Program-made: the position numbers and the translations under genes
The notes under the pieces: generated by a model
What the model was told of the DNA's origin: nothing
What the model saw: only the letters and a program-made list of their open reading frames with translations
Databases searched by the model: none
Assembly: GCF_019392335.1 (NCBI RefSeq)
Contig: NZ_JAHXRQ010000005.1
Span: forward strand, 160,376-224,375
From: Mameliella sp. CS4
Lineage (GTDB): Bacteria; Pseudomonadota; Alphaproteobacteria; Rhodobacterales; Rhodobacteraceae
DNA length: 64,000 bases
Direction of reading: 5' to 3'
Shown: piece by piece, positions 35,946-43,793 of the stretch
How positions within the stretch are numbered: the stretch's first letter is position 1
Layout of the letters: every line of letters begins with the position of its first letter

Positions 35946-36281
35946 CCCCCGCTGCGGCCCTCGCATCACGGGCCTTAACCTTGTCCGACGCGACGTCACG
36001 TTCATGACTTGGTCCAAAGCGGGAACGGTTTTGTACGTTTTGCGGAAATCGCCGTACGTTTTGTACAAAACGTACGGAAAAAGGGCCCCGCAGCTCCGTT
36101 TTCAGCCCTGTCCGGATCGGGCGTGACCACAACATCTTGTGGCATGTTGCGTGACGTGCGCCGCGTTAAGCCTGTCGCGCGCCACCGTCACCCGATCTTC
36201 ATCCGTCGCGGCCAAGGCCCCTTGCGATTCTCCGGACGGCCCCGGATGCTGCGGGCAAATCTCCTGATCCCAAGGCCAGCC
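35946..36281. other. Intergenic region with palindromic operator candidate
   Basis: A 336-base stretch between the metal operon and the P1 peptidase gene. A decamer GTACGTTTTG occurs at 36033-36042 and 36054-36063, and inverted at 36066-36075; the last two form a 26-base perfect palindrome (36052-36077). No gene is convincing, although a frame open from 36009 joins the peptidase; it lacks a ribosome site and family similarity. Confidence 0.6.
36033..36077. promoter_or_regulatory. Perfect 26-base palindrome plus a third half-site
   Basis: The palindrome consists of CCGTACGTTTTGT and its exact complement ACAAAACGTACGG (36052-36077). The same half-site (GTACGTTTTG) is repeated 21 bases upstream, i.e. 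two helical turns, on the same face of the DNA. It is followed by A residues rather than T, so it is not a terminator for rightward transcripts. It looks like a high-affinity site for a dimeric regulator; the regulator is not identifiable. Confidence 0.55.
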
Positions 36282-37280
36282 ATGCGACCCGGAAACCGTA
36301 ACCTGATCACCGATGTCCCCGGCCTGCTGGTCGGCAATGCCCAGGACGAAAAGCTTAGGTCGGGCACCACTGTCCTGACCTCCGAGACCCCTTTCACCGC
36401 CTCGGTTTCCGTCATGGGCGGTGCGCCGGGGACACGCGAAACCGACCTGCTGGCGCCGGACAAATCCGTCGAGGCCGTGCATGCGCTGGTGCTGTCCGGT
36501 GGCAGCGCCTTCGGCCTTGCGGCGGCCCAGGGCGTGATGGATGCGCTGCATGAAAAAGGCAAGGGATTCAGCATCTTCTCGGCCCGCGTGCCGATTGTCC
36601 CGGCGGCGATCCTGTTCGATCTTCTCAATGGCGGCGACAAGGCCTGGGGCGACAATCCCTATCCCGCGCTGGGGCGGCAGGCGCTGATCTCGGCCACGGC
36701 CGACTTTGCGCCAGGCACCCTGGGCGCGGGCACCGGCGCGCAGACGGCACAGCACAAGGGCGGGCTGGGCTCGGCCAGCCTGGTGCTGGAGGACGGGACA
36801 ACCGTGGGCGCCCTGGTGGCCGCCAACCCGATGGGCAGCGTGACGACCCCATCGGGCCGCCATTTCTGGGCAGCACCCTTCGAGCTGGGAGGAGAGTTCG
36901 GCGGGTTGGGCGTGGACCCGGCGCCCGGAATCGCCCTCCCCCCCAGCCGCAAGGTCAGCGCAATGGCCGCCCAGGGCAACACGACGATTGCAATCGTCGC
37001 CGCCGACGCGGCGCTGAGCAAGGCACAGTGCCACCGGGTCGCCGTGGCCGCCCATGACGGGATCGCACGGGCGATCCTGCCCGCGCACTCACCGATGGAC
37101 GGGGACCTGGTCTTTGCCGCCGCGACGGGCGCGCGCGCGCTGCAGGACCCGGGTCCGCAAGTGACGATGATCGGCCATGCGGCCAGCCTTTGCCTGTCGC
37201 GCGCCATCGCCCGTGCAATCTGGGAGGCAGAGCCGCGCGAGGGAGACACCCTGCCAACCCTGAAGTCCGAACTGGGCTAG
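36282..37280 (+). CDS. P1 family peptidase (DmpA/L-aminopeptidase-like)
   Basis: A 332-residue Ntn-hydrolase. MRPGNRNLITDVPGLLVGNA is the usual P1 N-terminus, followed by SGTTVL, the glycine-rich LVLSGGSAFGLAAAQGVMDAL and GGLGSASLVLEDG, which carries the serine expected to become the nucleophile after self-cleavage. The family includes D-aminopeptidase DmpA, beta-peptidyl aminopeptidases and 6-aminohexanoate oligomer hydrolase; the substrate here is unknown. The start is chosen from the conserved N-terminus; the reading frame extends upstream without support. Its stop overlaps the stop of the convergent sseB-like gene. Confidence 0.85.
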   Translation: MRPGNRNLITDVPGLLVGNAQDEKLRSGTTVLTSETPFTASVSVMGGAPGTRETDLLAPDKSVEAVHALVLSGGSAFGLAAAQGVMDALHEKGKGFSIFSARVPIVPAAILFDLLNGGDKAWGDNPYPALGRQALISATADFAPGTLGAGTGAQTAQHKGGLGSASLVLEDGTTVGALVAANPMGSVTTPSGRHFWAAPFELGGEFGGLGVDPAPGIALPPSRKVSAMAAQGNTTIAIVAADAALSKAQCHRVAVAAHDGIARAILPAHSPMDGDLVFAAATGARALQDPGPQVTMIGHAASLCLSRAIARAIWEAEPREGDTLPTLKSELG

Positions 37281-38071
37281 CGCAGGATCGGCGGCTTGTC
37301 CGGGTCGGCCCCGGGGGCCAGCCGTTCGACGCGCTTCGGCGCCTGAGGCTGCGGCAGGTCAAAGCGCAGCGCGACACGGGCAAGATCCGCGGTCAGCCGG
37401 TCGCTGTCTGCCAGAAAGGTGACGTCCAGCGCCCCGGCCTCCAGCCCCGAGAAAACCAGCGCCTCGTTGATCGCCCCGGCAAGCGCCGGTTCGGCACCCG
37501 GAACCGTGCCGGTGATCCCCAGAAGGTGCCCGCGTGTGCCATCGTCATAGATCACCTCGGCAAGGTAGGCCTTGCGGGCCAGCCCGGCGCCGGTGGCCAG
37601 CCGCGCATCCAGCGCCGTCACCAGCGCCTCTGGCACGCGGGGGGCGCGGAACTCGGCGGGGCGCGCCTCGGCCTCTTGCGGGCCGTGGCCCAGGGTTTCG
37701 GCCAGCCAGTCCAGCGCCTCGGGCGGCAACAGGTATTGCGAGGGCGCCACCTCGAGGTTCAGGGCAAGGCCGATCCCCTGCCCCGCCAGCATCGCGGCCA
37801 GTGCCCGGCCCGAAAGCGCGGCATAGGGAACCGCCCGCCCGGCAAACGCCGCCATCCGCTCCTCTCGGTCAAAGCCAAGGACAAAGCGCGCGTCGCCCAG
37901 CTCGAACACCTCGGGCGAAATCTCCTGCCCCTGCGGTTCGGCGGTCAGTATCAGGTACAGCTCTGTCGTGGCCAGCCGGTCGTAGTAGCGCAGTCGGACC
38001 GCATCGTCTTCCGGCGCGGCCTCCATCGCCGCATGGGCGCGGTCCAGTTCGGTCAGGGTCTCATCGCTCAT
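37277..38071 (-). CDS. SseB family protein
   Basis: A 264-residue cytosolic protein. The N-terminal 120 residues (LDRAHAAMEAAPEDDAVRLR, then LYLILT, DARFVLGFDREERMAAFA and ALNLEVAPSQYLLPPEAL) show the SseB N-domain pattern, and the C-terminal half an SseB C-domain (GALDVTFLADSD). Such proteins are enhancers of serine sensitivity or of unknown role. The start ATG overlaps the stop of the upstream glycosylase gene by 4 bases, so the two form an operon. Confidence 0.75.
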   Translation of the reverse strand: MSDETLTELDRAHAAMEAAPEDDAVRLRYYDRLATTELYLILTAEPQGQEISPEVFELGDARFVLGFDREERMAAFAGRAVPYAALSGRALAAMLAGQGIGLALNLEVAPSQYLLPPEALDWLAETLGHGPQEAEARPAEFRAPRVPEALVTALDARLATGAGLARKAYLAEVIYDDGTRGHLLGITGTVPGAEPALAGAINEALVFSGLEAGALDVTFLADSDRLTADLARVALRFDLPQPQAPKRVERLAPGADPDKPPILR

Positions 38072-38649
38072 GCCAGCACCTCTGCGACGCGGGTCCGAAG
38101 GACGGGCAGCAGCTCGGCCTCGAACCAGGGATTGCGTTTCAACCATGCGGTATTGCGCCAGGACGGATGCGGCAAGGGCAGCGCCCCGGGCGAAAAGTCG
38201 CGCCAGCAGGCAACGGTGTCTGTGACATTCGTCTTGACGCCCAGATGCCATTTCTGCGCGTAACCGCCGACCAGAACGGTCAGTTGGACATCGGGCAGCG
38301 CCTCGATGACCTGCTGCCGCCAGGTGCGGGCGCAGATCGGCGGCGGCGGCAGGTCTGACCCCTTGCGATACCCTGGAAAGCAGAAGGCCATCGGCACGAT
38401 GGCAACGCGGGTGGCGTCATAGAAGGTCTCGCTGTCGATCCCCAGCCAGTCGCGCAAGCGATCGCCGGACGGATCGGTGAACGGCAGGCCGGAATGGTGC
38501 ACCTTCATCCCCGGGGCCTGCCCCGCGATCAGCAGGCGGGCCGTGGGTTGCGCACGCAAGACGGGGCGCGGCGCATGTTCCGTCTCGGTGGCGGCGAACC
38601 GGTCGGCGCAGAGACGGCAGGCGCGGATGTCGGCAAGCAGTTGGTGCAT
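38068..38649 (-). CDS. Uracil-DNA glycosylase family protein
   Basis: A 193-residue protein of the UDG superfamily. Two hallmark loops are present: LIAGQAPGMKVHHSGLPFTD (motif 1, water-activating loop) and LPHPSWRNTAWL (motif 2, the HPS minor-groove loop). An N-terminal CRLCADRF segment has only two Cys, fewer than the four iron-sulfur ligands of family 4 enzymes. It may repair uracil in DNA or be one of the uncharacterised UDG-like proteins. It is translationally coupled to sseB. Confidence 0.75.
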   Translation of the reverse strand: MHQLLADIRACRLCADRFAATETEHAPRPVLRAQPTARLLIAGQAPGMKVHHSGLPFTDPSGDRLRDWLGIDSETFYDATRVAIVPMAFCFPGYRKGSDLPPPPICARTWRQQVIEALPDVQLTVLVGGYAQKWHLGVKTNVTDTVACWRDFSPGALPLPHPSWRNTAWLKRNPWFEAELLPVLRTRVAEVLA

Positions 38650-38687
38650 TGCGCAAGTCTAGACCGCCGATGCGTCGAGGTCACGCC

Positions 38688-38755
38688 GGGAGGGGGCGCT
38701 GCCCCCTCGGCCTCCGGCCTCACCCCCGGAGGTATTTTCCGCCCAAAGAAACACG
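38688..38755 (-). repeat. GC-rich intergenic repeat, copy 3 (inverted)
   Basis: On the minus strand it reads TTTCTTTGGGCGGAAAATAC, CTCCGGGGGTGAGGCCGGAG, GCCGAGGGGGCAGCGCCCCC, the same order as copies at 12018 and 25861. It contains hairpin AGGGGGC-GCT-GCCCCCT. It lies in the divergent region between the glycosylase and arsR genes, so it is not simply a terminator between convergent genes. Confidence 0.75.
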
Positions 38756-38850
38756 ATCGGGCGGAAGTTGGGGTCCCTGCGGTGGGCCCGTTTTCGGCGA
38801 GGAGAACGTGCAAGCCAAGCGGGGCATCGCAGGCGCCTTGCGCCAATCAG

Positions 38851-38909
38851 TTCGACAAATATCGAAATAACCCTTGCCAAGCCATCTTTATTTCGACAAC
38901 GTTAGAAAT
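38851..38909 (+). promoter_or_regulatory. Two inverted repeats ahead of arsR
   Basis: TTCGA-CAAATA-TCGAA (38851-38866) and ATTTC-N10-GAAAT (38890-38909), the second ending at the arsR start codon. AT-rich imperfect dyads at this place are typical operators for ArsR/SmtB repressors, which block their own promoter until a metal(loid) binds. Confidence 0.5.
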
Positions 38910-39254
38910 ATGAAAATGATCGATTCCCAACCTCTGACCGTCGAAACGGCGGCTTCCAAGTTTGCCGCGCTTGGGTCCGAACAGCGCCTTCAGGTCCTGC
39001 ACACGCTGGTGCGGGCCGGGCACGAAGGGCTTAGCATCGGCGCGTTGGGTGAACGCACCGGGATCACCGGGTCGACCCTCACCCACCACCTGAAAATCCT
39101 CTCTGCCGCCGGGCTTGTCTCCCAGGCGCGGCAGGGACGTTCCATCATCTGCGCCGCCGCCGATTACTCGGAGGTGGAGGCGCTGTCCGATTACCTGCTG
39201 CGCCAGTGCTGCGCGGATGCCTCGATCTGTCACAAGGATATCCAGAATGGCTGA
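38910..39254 (+). CDS. ArsR/SmtB family metalloregulator
   Basis: About 114 residues. A winged helix-turn-helix is clear: FAALGSEQRLQVLHTLVRAG, then GITGSTLTHHLKILSAAGLV and QARQGRSIICAAAD. The C-terminus carries a cysteine group (LLRQCCADASICHKD) that could be the inducer site for arsenic or a soft metal, in place of the CVCDL motif of classical ArsR. The frame opens with a TTG at 38874; the ATG at 38910 suits the family better and sits against the second inverted repeat. It overlaps the permease gene by 8 bases, so it should regulate it. Confidence 0.88.
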   Translation: MKMIDSQPLTVETAASKFAALGSEQRLQVLHTLVRAGHEGLSIGALGERTGITGSTLTHHLKILSAAGLVSQARQGRSIICAAADYSEVEALSDYLLRQCCADASICHKDIQNG

Positions 39255-40272
39255 CACCACCACAACGGCAACCCGCCGCCTGCCGCCCGTGCCAAAGGCC
39301 TGGCTGGCCAGTATCGCGTTGCTGGCCCTTGTGGCGCTGGTCGACTGGCCTCAGCTCTGGCCGACAGTCACCTTTGCCGCCGGCGCGCTGGCGGGCACCG
39401 CGCCGTTCATCCTGTTTGCCGTGCTGGCGGTGGCCTATCTCAAGGCCACAGGCGCAGAAACCCTGCTGGCCAAGGCCTTTGAGGGGCGAGAGGTGCGGAT
39501 GATCTTCCTGGCCGCCCTGCTGGGCGGCATGGCTCCCTTCTGCTCTTGCGAAGTGATCCCCTTCATCGCCGCCCTGCTGGCCGTGGGCGCGCCCTTGTCG
39601 GCGGTCATGGCCTTCTGGCTGGCCTCGCCGCTGATGGACCCGGCCATGTTCCTCATCACTGCGGGCACGCTGGGTTGGGGCTTTGCCGTGGCCAAGACCG
39701 CCGCCGCCGTTGGGCTGGGCCTGCTGGGCGGTTTCGGCACCAAGGCCCTGGCCAACAGCCCTGTCTTCCGCGATCCGCTGCGCGAGAAACCGCAGGTGGG
39801 CGGCTGCTGTGGCGTCAAGAAGCCGTTCAGCGGCAAGCCGGTCTGGACCTTCTGGCAAGAGAGCGAGCGCACCGCGACCTTCCGCGACACCGCCTTGGAA
39901 AACGCGCTGTTCCTGCTGAAGTGGCTGACCCTGGCCTATGTGATCGAGGCGCTGATGATCCACTACGTCCCCGCCGACATGATCGCGGGCGTGCTGGGCG
40001 GCACCGGGTTCATGCCGATCCTGTTGGGCGCGCTGGTGGGGGCACCAGCCTATCTGAACGGCTATGCCGCTGTGCCGCTGGTCGACGCCCTTCTGGCGCA
40101 GGGCATGGCACCGGGCGCGGCCATGAGCTTTGTCCTGGCCGGCGGCGTCAGCTGTATTCCCGCCGCCATCGCGGTCTGGGCGCTGGTCAAACCGCGGGTC
40201 TTCATGGCCTACCTTGGCTACGCGCTGCTGGGATCGTTGATCGCAGGCATGATCTGGGGCCTCGTCGCCTGA
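39247..40272 (+). CDS. Metal(loid) efflux permease, ArsP_1/SO_0444 family
   Basis: A 341-residue polytopic membrane protein with about eight helices. The family hallmark PFCSCEVIPFIAALLAVGAP is in the third or fourth helix, with the mirrored VSCIPAAIAVW in the second half. A cytosolic loop carries GGCCGVKKP. The family includes ArsP, which exports trivalent organoarsenicals, and SO_0444-type metal exporters; cysteine content suits soft metals. It is co-transcribed with the ArsR-type regulator that overlaps it. Which metal is exported is not decided. Confidence 0.82.
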   Translation: MADTTTTATRRLPPVPKAWLASIALLALVALVDWPQLWPTVTFAAGALAGTAPFILFAVLAVAYLKATGAETLLAKAFEGREVRMIFLAALLGGMAPFCSCEVIPFIAALLAVGAPLSAVMAFWLASPLMDPAMFLITAGTLGWGFAVAKTAAAVGLGLLGGFGTKALANSPVFRDPLREKPQVGGCCGVKKPFSGKPVWTFWQESERTATFRDTALENALFLLKWLTLAYVIEALMIHYVPADMIAGVLGGTGFMPILLGALVGAPAYLNGYAAVPLVDALLAQGMAPGAAMSFVLAGGVSCIPAAIAVWALVKPRVFMAYLGYALLGSLIAGMIWGLVA

Positions 40273-40296
40273 GATTCATGATGAATTGTTGACCTG

Positions 40297-40330
40297 CCGG
40301 GCCCCTCACCGGGGCCCGGTTTGTTTTTGT
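40297..40330 (+). terminator. Rho-independent terminator after the permease
   Basis: Stem CCGGGCCCC (40297-40305), loop TCACC, stem GGGGCCCGG (40311-40319), then TTTGTTTTTGT. This is a textbook factor-independent terminator 24 bases after the permease stop. Confidence 0.9.
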
Positions 40331-40421
40331 TTCGCGACAACGCCATAATGTGAACAAATTATCTACCAACTTGGCGCATACACCAATTTGCAAGGGAACC
40401 GGGTATAGTCAGGGCACCCAG

Positions 40422-41081
40422 ATGTTAGAGTTCGACATGGTCAGCAAGTCCTTCTGGACCGGCGCCCAGCGCAAGGTGATCCTTGACCGGGTTTCCTTCC
40501 GTGTCGACATTGGCGAGTCTCTTGGCATCCTGGCCCCCAATGGCACCGGGAAATCCACCGTTATCAAGATGATGGCCGGGCTGGAAAAGCCGGATGAGGG
40601 GGAGATCCGGCGTGGCTGCCGTGTTTCCTTTCCCCTCGGGTTCATGGGCGGTGTGGTTTCCAAGATCTCGGCCAAGGAAAACGCCCGCTTTATCGCCAAG
40701 CTTTACGGTCTAGACCCCGATTACGTCGAATCCTTCTGCCGCTGGCTGTGCGACCTGAAGGAATATTTCGACCAGCCCATCGGCACCTATTCTTCGGGCA
40801 TGCGGGCACGGTTCACCTTTGCGCTGATGCTGGCGCTGGATTTCGACATGTACCTGATCGATGAGGGTATGCCCAATTCCACCGATGCCGGTTTCAACAA
40901 GCGGGCCGGTGATATCCTGGCCGAACGGCTGCGCACGACCACGATCATCATTGTCAGTCACCAGCCCAAGGTGCTGGAGAAATTTGCCCGCAAGGCCGCC
41001 GTCCTGATGGATGGTAAAATGCATATGTTCGACACCCTGGAAGAAGCGAAACGGCTCTATGACTATGAAACCGAAGGCTAA
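40422..41081 (+). CDS. Capsule polysaccharide export ATPase, KpsT-like
   Basis: A 219-residue ABC ATPase of the CtrD/KpsT/Wzt group: MLEFDMVSKSFWTG start, Walker A APNGTGKST near 43-51, signature YSSGMRARFTFALMLALD and Walker B MYLIDEGMPNSTDAGF. These ATPases drive export of group 2-type capsular polysaccharide with KpsM. The KpsT length is about 219 residues, which fixes the start at 40422; an upstream GTG would add 24 residues without family similarity. kpsM is not adjacent. The kpsE-like gene overlaps its end by 17 bases. Confidence 0.85.
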   Translation: MLEFDMVSKSFWTGAQRKVILDRVSFRVDIGESLGILAPNGTGKSTVIKMMAGLEKPDEGEIRRGCRVSFPLGFMGGVVSKISAKENARFIAKLYGLDPDYVESFCRWLCDLKEYFDQPIGTYSSGMRARFTFALMLALDFDMYLIDEGMPNSTDAGFNKRAGDILAERLRTTTIIIVSHQPKVLEKFARKAAVLMDGKMHMFDTLEEAKRLYDYETEG

Positions 41082-42741
41082 GAAGTTCCGCATTCGGCGT
41101 TCACCGGCCGCAGCCGCCCTTTCAGGAGAGGGGGCCGAGGCCGATCGCGGCGATCCGGCGGAGACGACCAGCCCCACGCCACCCGCATCCGCGGCCACCC
41201 CGCCCCCGCCGGGCCGACCGCAATTCTCCAACGCCGGGGCCGCCGCCAAGGCCCGCAGCGGCGAGGTCGCCTCGCCCCGCCAGGTTGCGGGAGAGACGGA
41301 TATGGACTCGATCCGGGCCGAGGGTCTGACAGGGCGCCAATTGCGCATGGCGCGCCGCGTCGCCAACAAGCATGGGCTTGAGGCGACATCGGATTTCGAT
41401 GCGGTGCGGCTGTTGCGTGCACGCGGGATCGACCCGTTCCAGCGCGCCAACATGCTGGAACTGGTGCAGGCGGAACCCAGCAACAAGACCGCCACGCCAC
41501 CGCAATCAAAACCCGAACCCAAGGTGCAACTGCCGCAGACCGTAAAGCTGGAAAAGACACAGCTGCCTTCGACCGAAACCGTCAGCCCGGCAGAACGCCG
41601 CGCTGCCGAAATCCTGAAAATCCAGCGCGAGCTGGCCGCGCGCCGCCGCAAGAAGATGATGCTGCTTCTGGTGCGGCTGGCGGCTTTTGTCCTGCTGCCG
41701 ACCCTGATCGCGGGATACTATTTCTATGCCGTGGCGACGCCGATGTATTCGACCAAGTCGGAATTCCTGATCCTGAAGGCAGAGAGTTCCGGTGGAGCAA
41801 TGGGATCGCTGTTCTCGGGCACGCAATTCGCCACCAACCAGGATGCCATCGCGGTGCAATCCTACCTGACCTCCAAGGACGCCATGCTGCGCTTGGACCG
41901 GGACGAAGGGTTCAAATCGCATTTTACCCAGGGCTTTATTGATCCGATCCAGCGGCTGGACCCCGAGCCGACCAACGAAGAGGCCTATTCGCTTTACAAA
42001 CGTCACGTCCAGATCGGCTATGACCCGACCGAGGGCGTCATCAAGATGGAGGTGATGGCCGCCGACCCGGAGGTCGCCGCCGATTTTTCGAAGGCATTGA
42101 TCGGCTATGCCGAGGAACGGGTGGACAACCTGTCCCTGCGCAAACGGTCCAACGCAGTGACCGACGCCGAACAGGGGCTGGCCGATGCCGAGGCCGCCCG
42201 CCGCGACGCGCAGGAAAAGCTGGTGCGCATGCAGCAGGAGGGCAATGTCGTCGACCCCGAAGGGCGGATTGCCGCGCTGCGCTCGCAGATCAACACTTAT
42301 GAACTGCAATTGCAGGAAAAACAGCTGCAACTGCAGGCGCTGCTGGACAACAGCCGCCCGAACCAGGCCAAGGTCGAAGGCGCCCAGGGTGACATTCGCC
42401 GGCTCGAAGCCTTGCTGGACCGCCTGAACCGCGAGATGACAACGGCGACCACGGGCAAGGATTCACTGGCCGAAGTGGCGGTCCAGATCAAGCTGGCCGA
42501 GGCCGATCTATCGACCCGCGACCTGATGTTGCAAACGGCGCTGGAACGACTGGAACAGGCCCGTCGCGACGCCGACAGCCAGGCCCGCTACCTGACCACA
42601 TCCGTTGTGCCCGTACCTTCCGAGGACCCGAGTTATCCTCGCAAGTTCGAGAACACGGTGCTGGCCTTCCTGATCTTCGGTGGCATCTACCTGATGATCT
42701 CGCTGACCGCCTCGATCCTGCGCGAACAAGTCGCCAGCTGA
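41065..42741 (+). CDS. Capsule export inner-membrane protein, KpsE/CtrB-like
   Basis: A 558-residue inner-membrane protein. The first 190 residues are an unusual Pro/Ala/Lys-rich cytosolic extension with a RQLRMARRVANKHGLEATSD block. Then come membrane helix 1 (VRLAAFVLLPTLIAGYYFYA), a periplasmic domain with coiled coil (ELQLQEKQLQLQALLDNSR) and a C-terminal helix (TVLAFLIFGGIYLMISLTAS) with short tail. KpsE-type PCP proteins bridge the KpsMT exporter and the outer-membrane channel. Classical KpsE is about 380 residues, so the extension is extra. Two ATGs lie 6 bases apart; the second is listed. Confidence 0.78.
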   Translation: MKPKAKKFRIRRSPAAAALSGEGAEADRGDPAETTSPTPPASAATPPPPGRPQFSNAGAAAKARSGEVASPRQVAGETDMDSIRAEGLTGRQLRMARRVANKHGLEATSDFDAVRLLRARGIDPFQRANMLELVQAEPSNKTATPPQSKPEPKVQLPQTVKLEKTQLPSTETVSPAERRAAEILKIQRELAARRRKKMMLLLVRLAAFVLLPTLIAGYYFYAVATPMYSTKSEFLILKAESSGGAMGSLFSGTQFATNQDAIAVQSYLTSKDAMLRLDRDEGFKSHFTQGFIDPIQRLDPEPTNEEAYSLYKRHVQIGYDPTEGVIKMEVMAADPEVAADFSKALIGYAEERVDNLSLRKRSNAVTDAEQGLADAEAARRDAQEKLVRMQQEGNVVDPEGRIAALRSQINTYELQLQEKQLQLQALLDNSRPNQAKVEGAQGDIRRLEALLDRLNREMTTATTGKDSLAEVAVQIKLAEADLSTRDLMLQTALERLEQARRDADSQARYLTTSVVPVPSEDPSYPRKFENTVLAFLIFGGIYLMISLTASILREQVAS

Positions 42742-42753
42742 GGTAGCCGCCCG

Positions 42754-43446
42754 TCACTCCACCAGGGTCAGGATCTCGTCCAGGGGTTTCTTGATCTTGG
42801 CCACGGCCGGCACCTTTGCCCCGGGCGCCGGATGTCCGGCGGCGATGATCATCACCGGCTTTTCGGACTCGGGGCGCCCCAGAAGCTCGTTCAGGAATCT
42901 CATCGGGTTCGGCGTATGGGTCAGGGACACCAGCCCCGCATGGTGCAGCGCCGCCAGCAGAAAACCTGTGGCAATGCCGACGCTTTCCGGCACATAGTAG
43001 TTCTTGAACCGCGTGCCGTCGTCGAACTGACCATAGCGCTGCGCAAAGACCACGATCAGCCACGGCGCGATCTCCAGGTGCGGTTTATCCGGCCCGGTGC
43101 CAATCGGCTCCAACGCCCGCAGCCATTCATCCCCCGCCGCGCCGTCATAGAAGCGGCGCTCTTCTTCCTCGGCGGCGACGCGGATGCGCGACTTGATCCC
43201 GGGGTTCGAGATCGCCACGAAATGCCAGGGCTGATGATTGGCCCCGGAGGGGGCCGATCCGGCCGTACGGATACAATCCTCGATGACCGCCCGTGGCACC
43301 GAACGGCCAGAGAAGTCGCGGACCGAGTGTCGCCGTTTCATCCGGTCATTAAACGCCTCAGCCGCCCGGACCATTTCCTCATCCGGCATCGAAACCCGGT
43401 CGGGCAGATCCATTGCCTCGTATTTCAGCTGTTTCCGCGCGAACAT
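42754..43446 (-). CDS. Nitroreductase family flavoprotein
   Basis: A 230-residue FMN enzyme: RRHSVRDFSGRSVPRAVIED, then the FMN-binding SAPSGANHQPWHFVAISNP, LLAALHHAGLVSLTHTPNPM and the C-terminal GHPAPGAKVP. The pattern is that of the iodotyrosine deiodinase/BluB-like branch rather than NfsB. The start MFARKQLKYEA lies behind a strong AAGGAGGGCGGGA site. It converges with kpsE with 12 bases between stops. The substrate is unknown; it is the last gene before the tRNA-Ser island junction. Confidence 0.87.
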   Translation of the reverse strand: MFARKQLKYEAMDLPDRVSMPDEEMVRAAEAFNDRMKRRHSVRDFSGRSVPRAVIEDCIRTAGSAPSGANHQPWHFVAISNPGIKSRIRVAAEEEERRFYDGAAGDEWLRALEPIGTGPDKPHLEIAPWLIVVFAQRYGQFDDGTRFKNYYVPESVGIATGFLLAALHHAGLVSLTHTPNPMRFLNELLGRPESEKPVMIIAAGHPAPGAKVPAVAKIKKPLDEILTLVE

Positions 43447-43604
43447 TCCCGCCCTCCTTGCACTTCGTTCCATAGAGTGCGGCGCCCGCGCTCGGGGATG
43501 CAAGCCTGACGCGGGTGAGTTGGGCGCGGGTCGACGCCACCACAGGGAATGAAGGTCCGAATGCCTCTTGCAGCCGATGCGCAGTCCTTGCTAAACGGGT
43601 CGAC

Positions 43605-43694
43605 GGAGAGGTGGCCGAGTGGTCGAAGGCGCACGCCTGGAAAGTGTGTAGGCGGGAAACCGTCTCGAGGGTTCGAATCCCTTCCTCTCCGCCA
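43605..43694 (+). tRNA. tRNA-Ser (anticodon GGA)
   Basis: A 90-base class II tRNA. Acceptor arms GGAGAGG (43605-43611) and CCTCTCC (43684-43690) pair perfectly, followed by G and encoded CCA. Anticodon stem CACGC/GTGTG encloses loop CTGGAAA with anticodon GGA. The long variable arm GGCGGGAAACCGTC and T-loop GGTTCGAATCC are present. It reads UCC/UCU serine codons. Its 3' end is a classic integration target for tyrosine recombinases and marks the left border of the island described below. Confidence 0.97.
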
Positions 43695-43793
43695 TTGCTG
43701 ACCTGCAAGTCATTGTTTTTCAATTGGAAAGTTCTGACGCTCGACGTGCGTTCCCACAATCGCTCCCACGCGCGGGCTTTTTTGCGAAACGGA

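Noticed and set aside
36052..36077. Palindrome as transcription terminator
   Set aside because: It is followed by A residues, not T, and lies 107 bases after the nearest stop codon; an operator is more likely.
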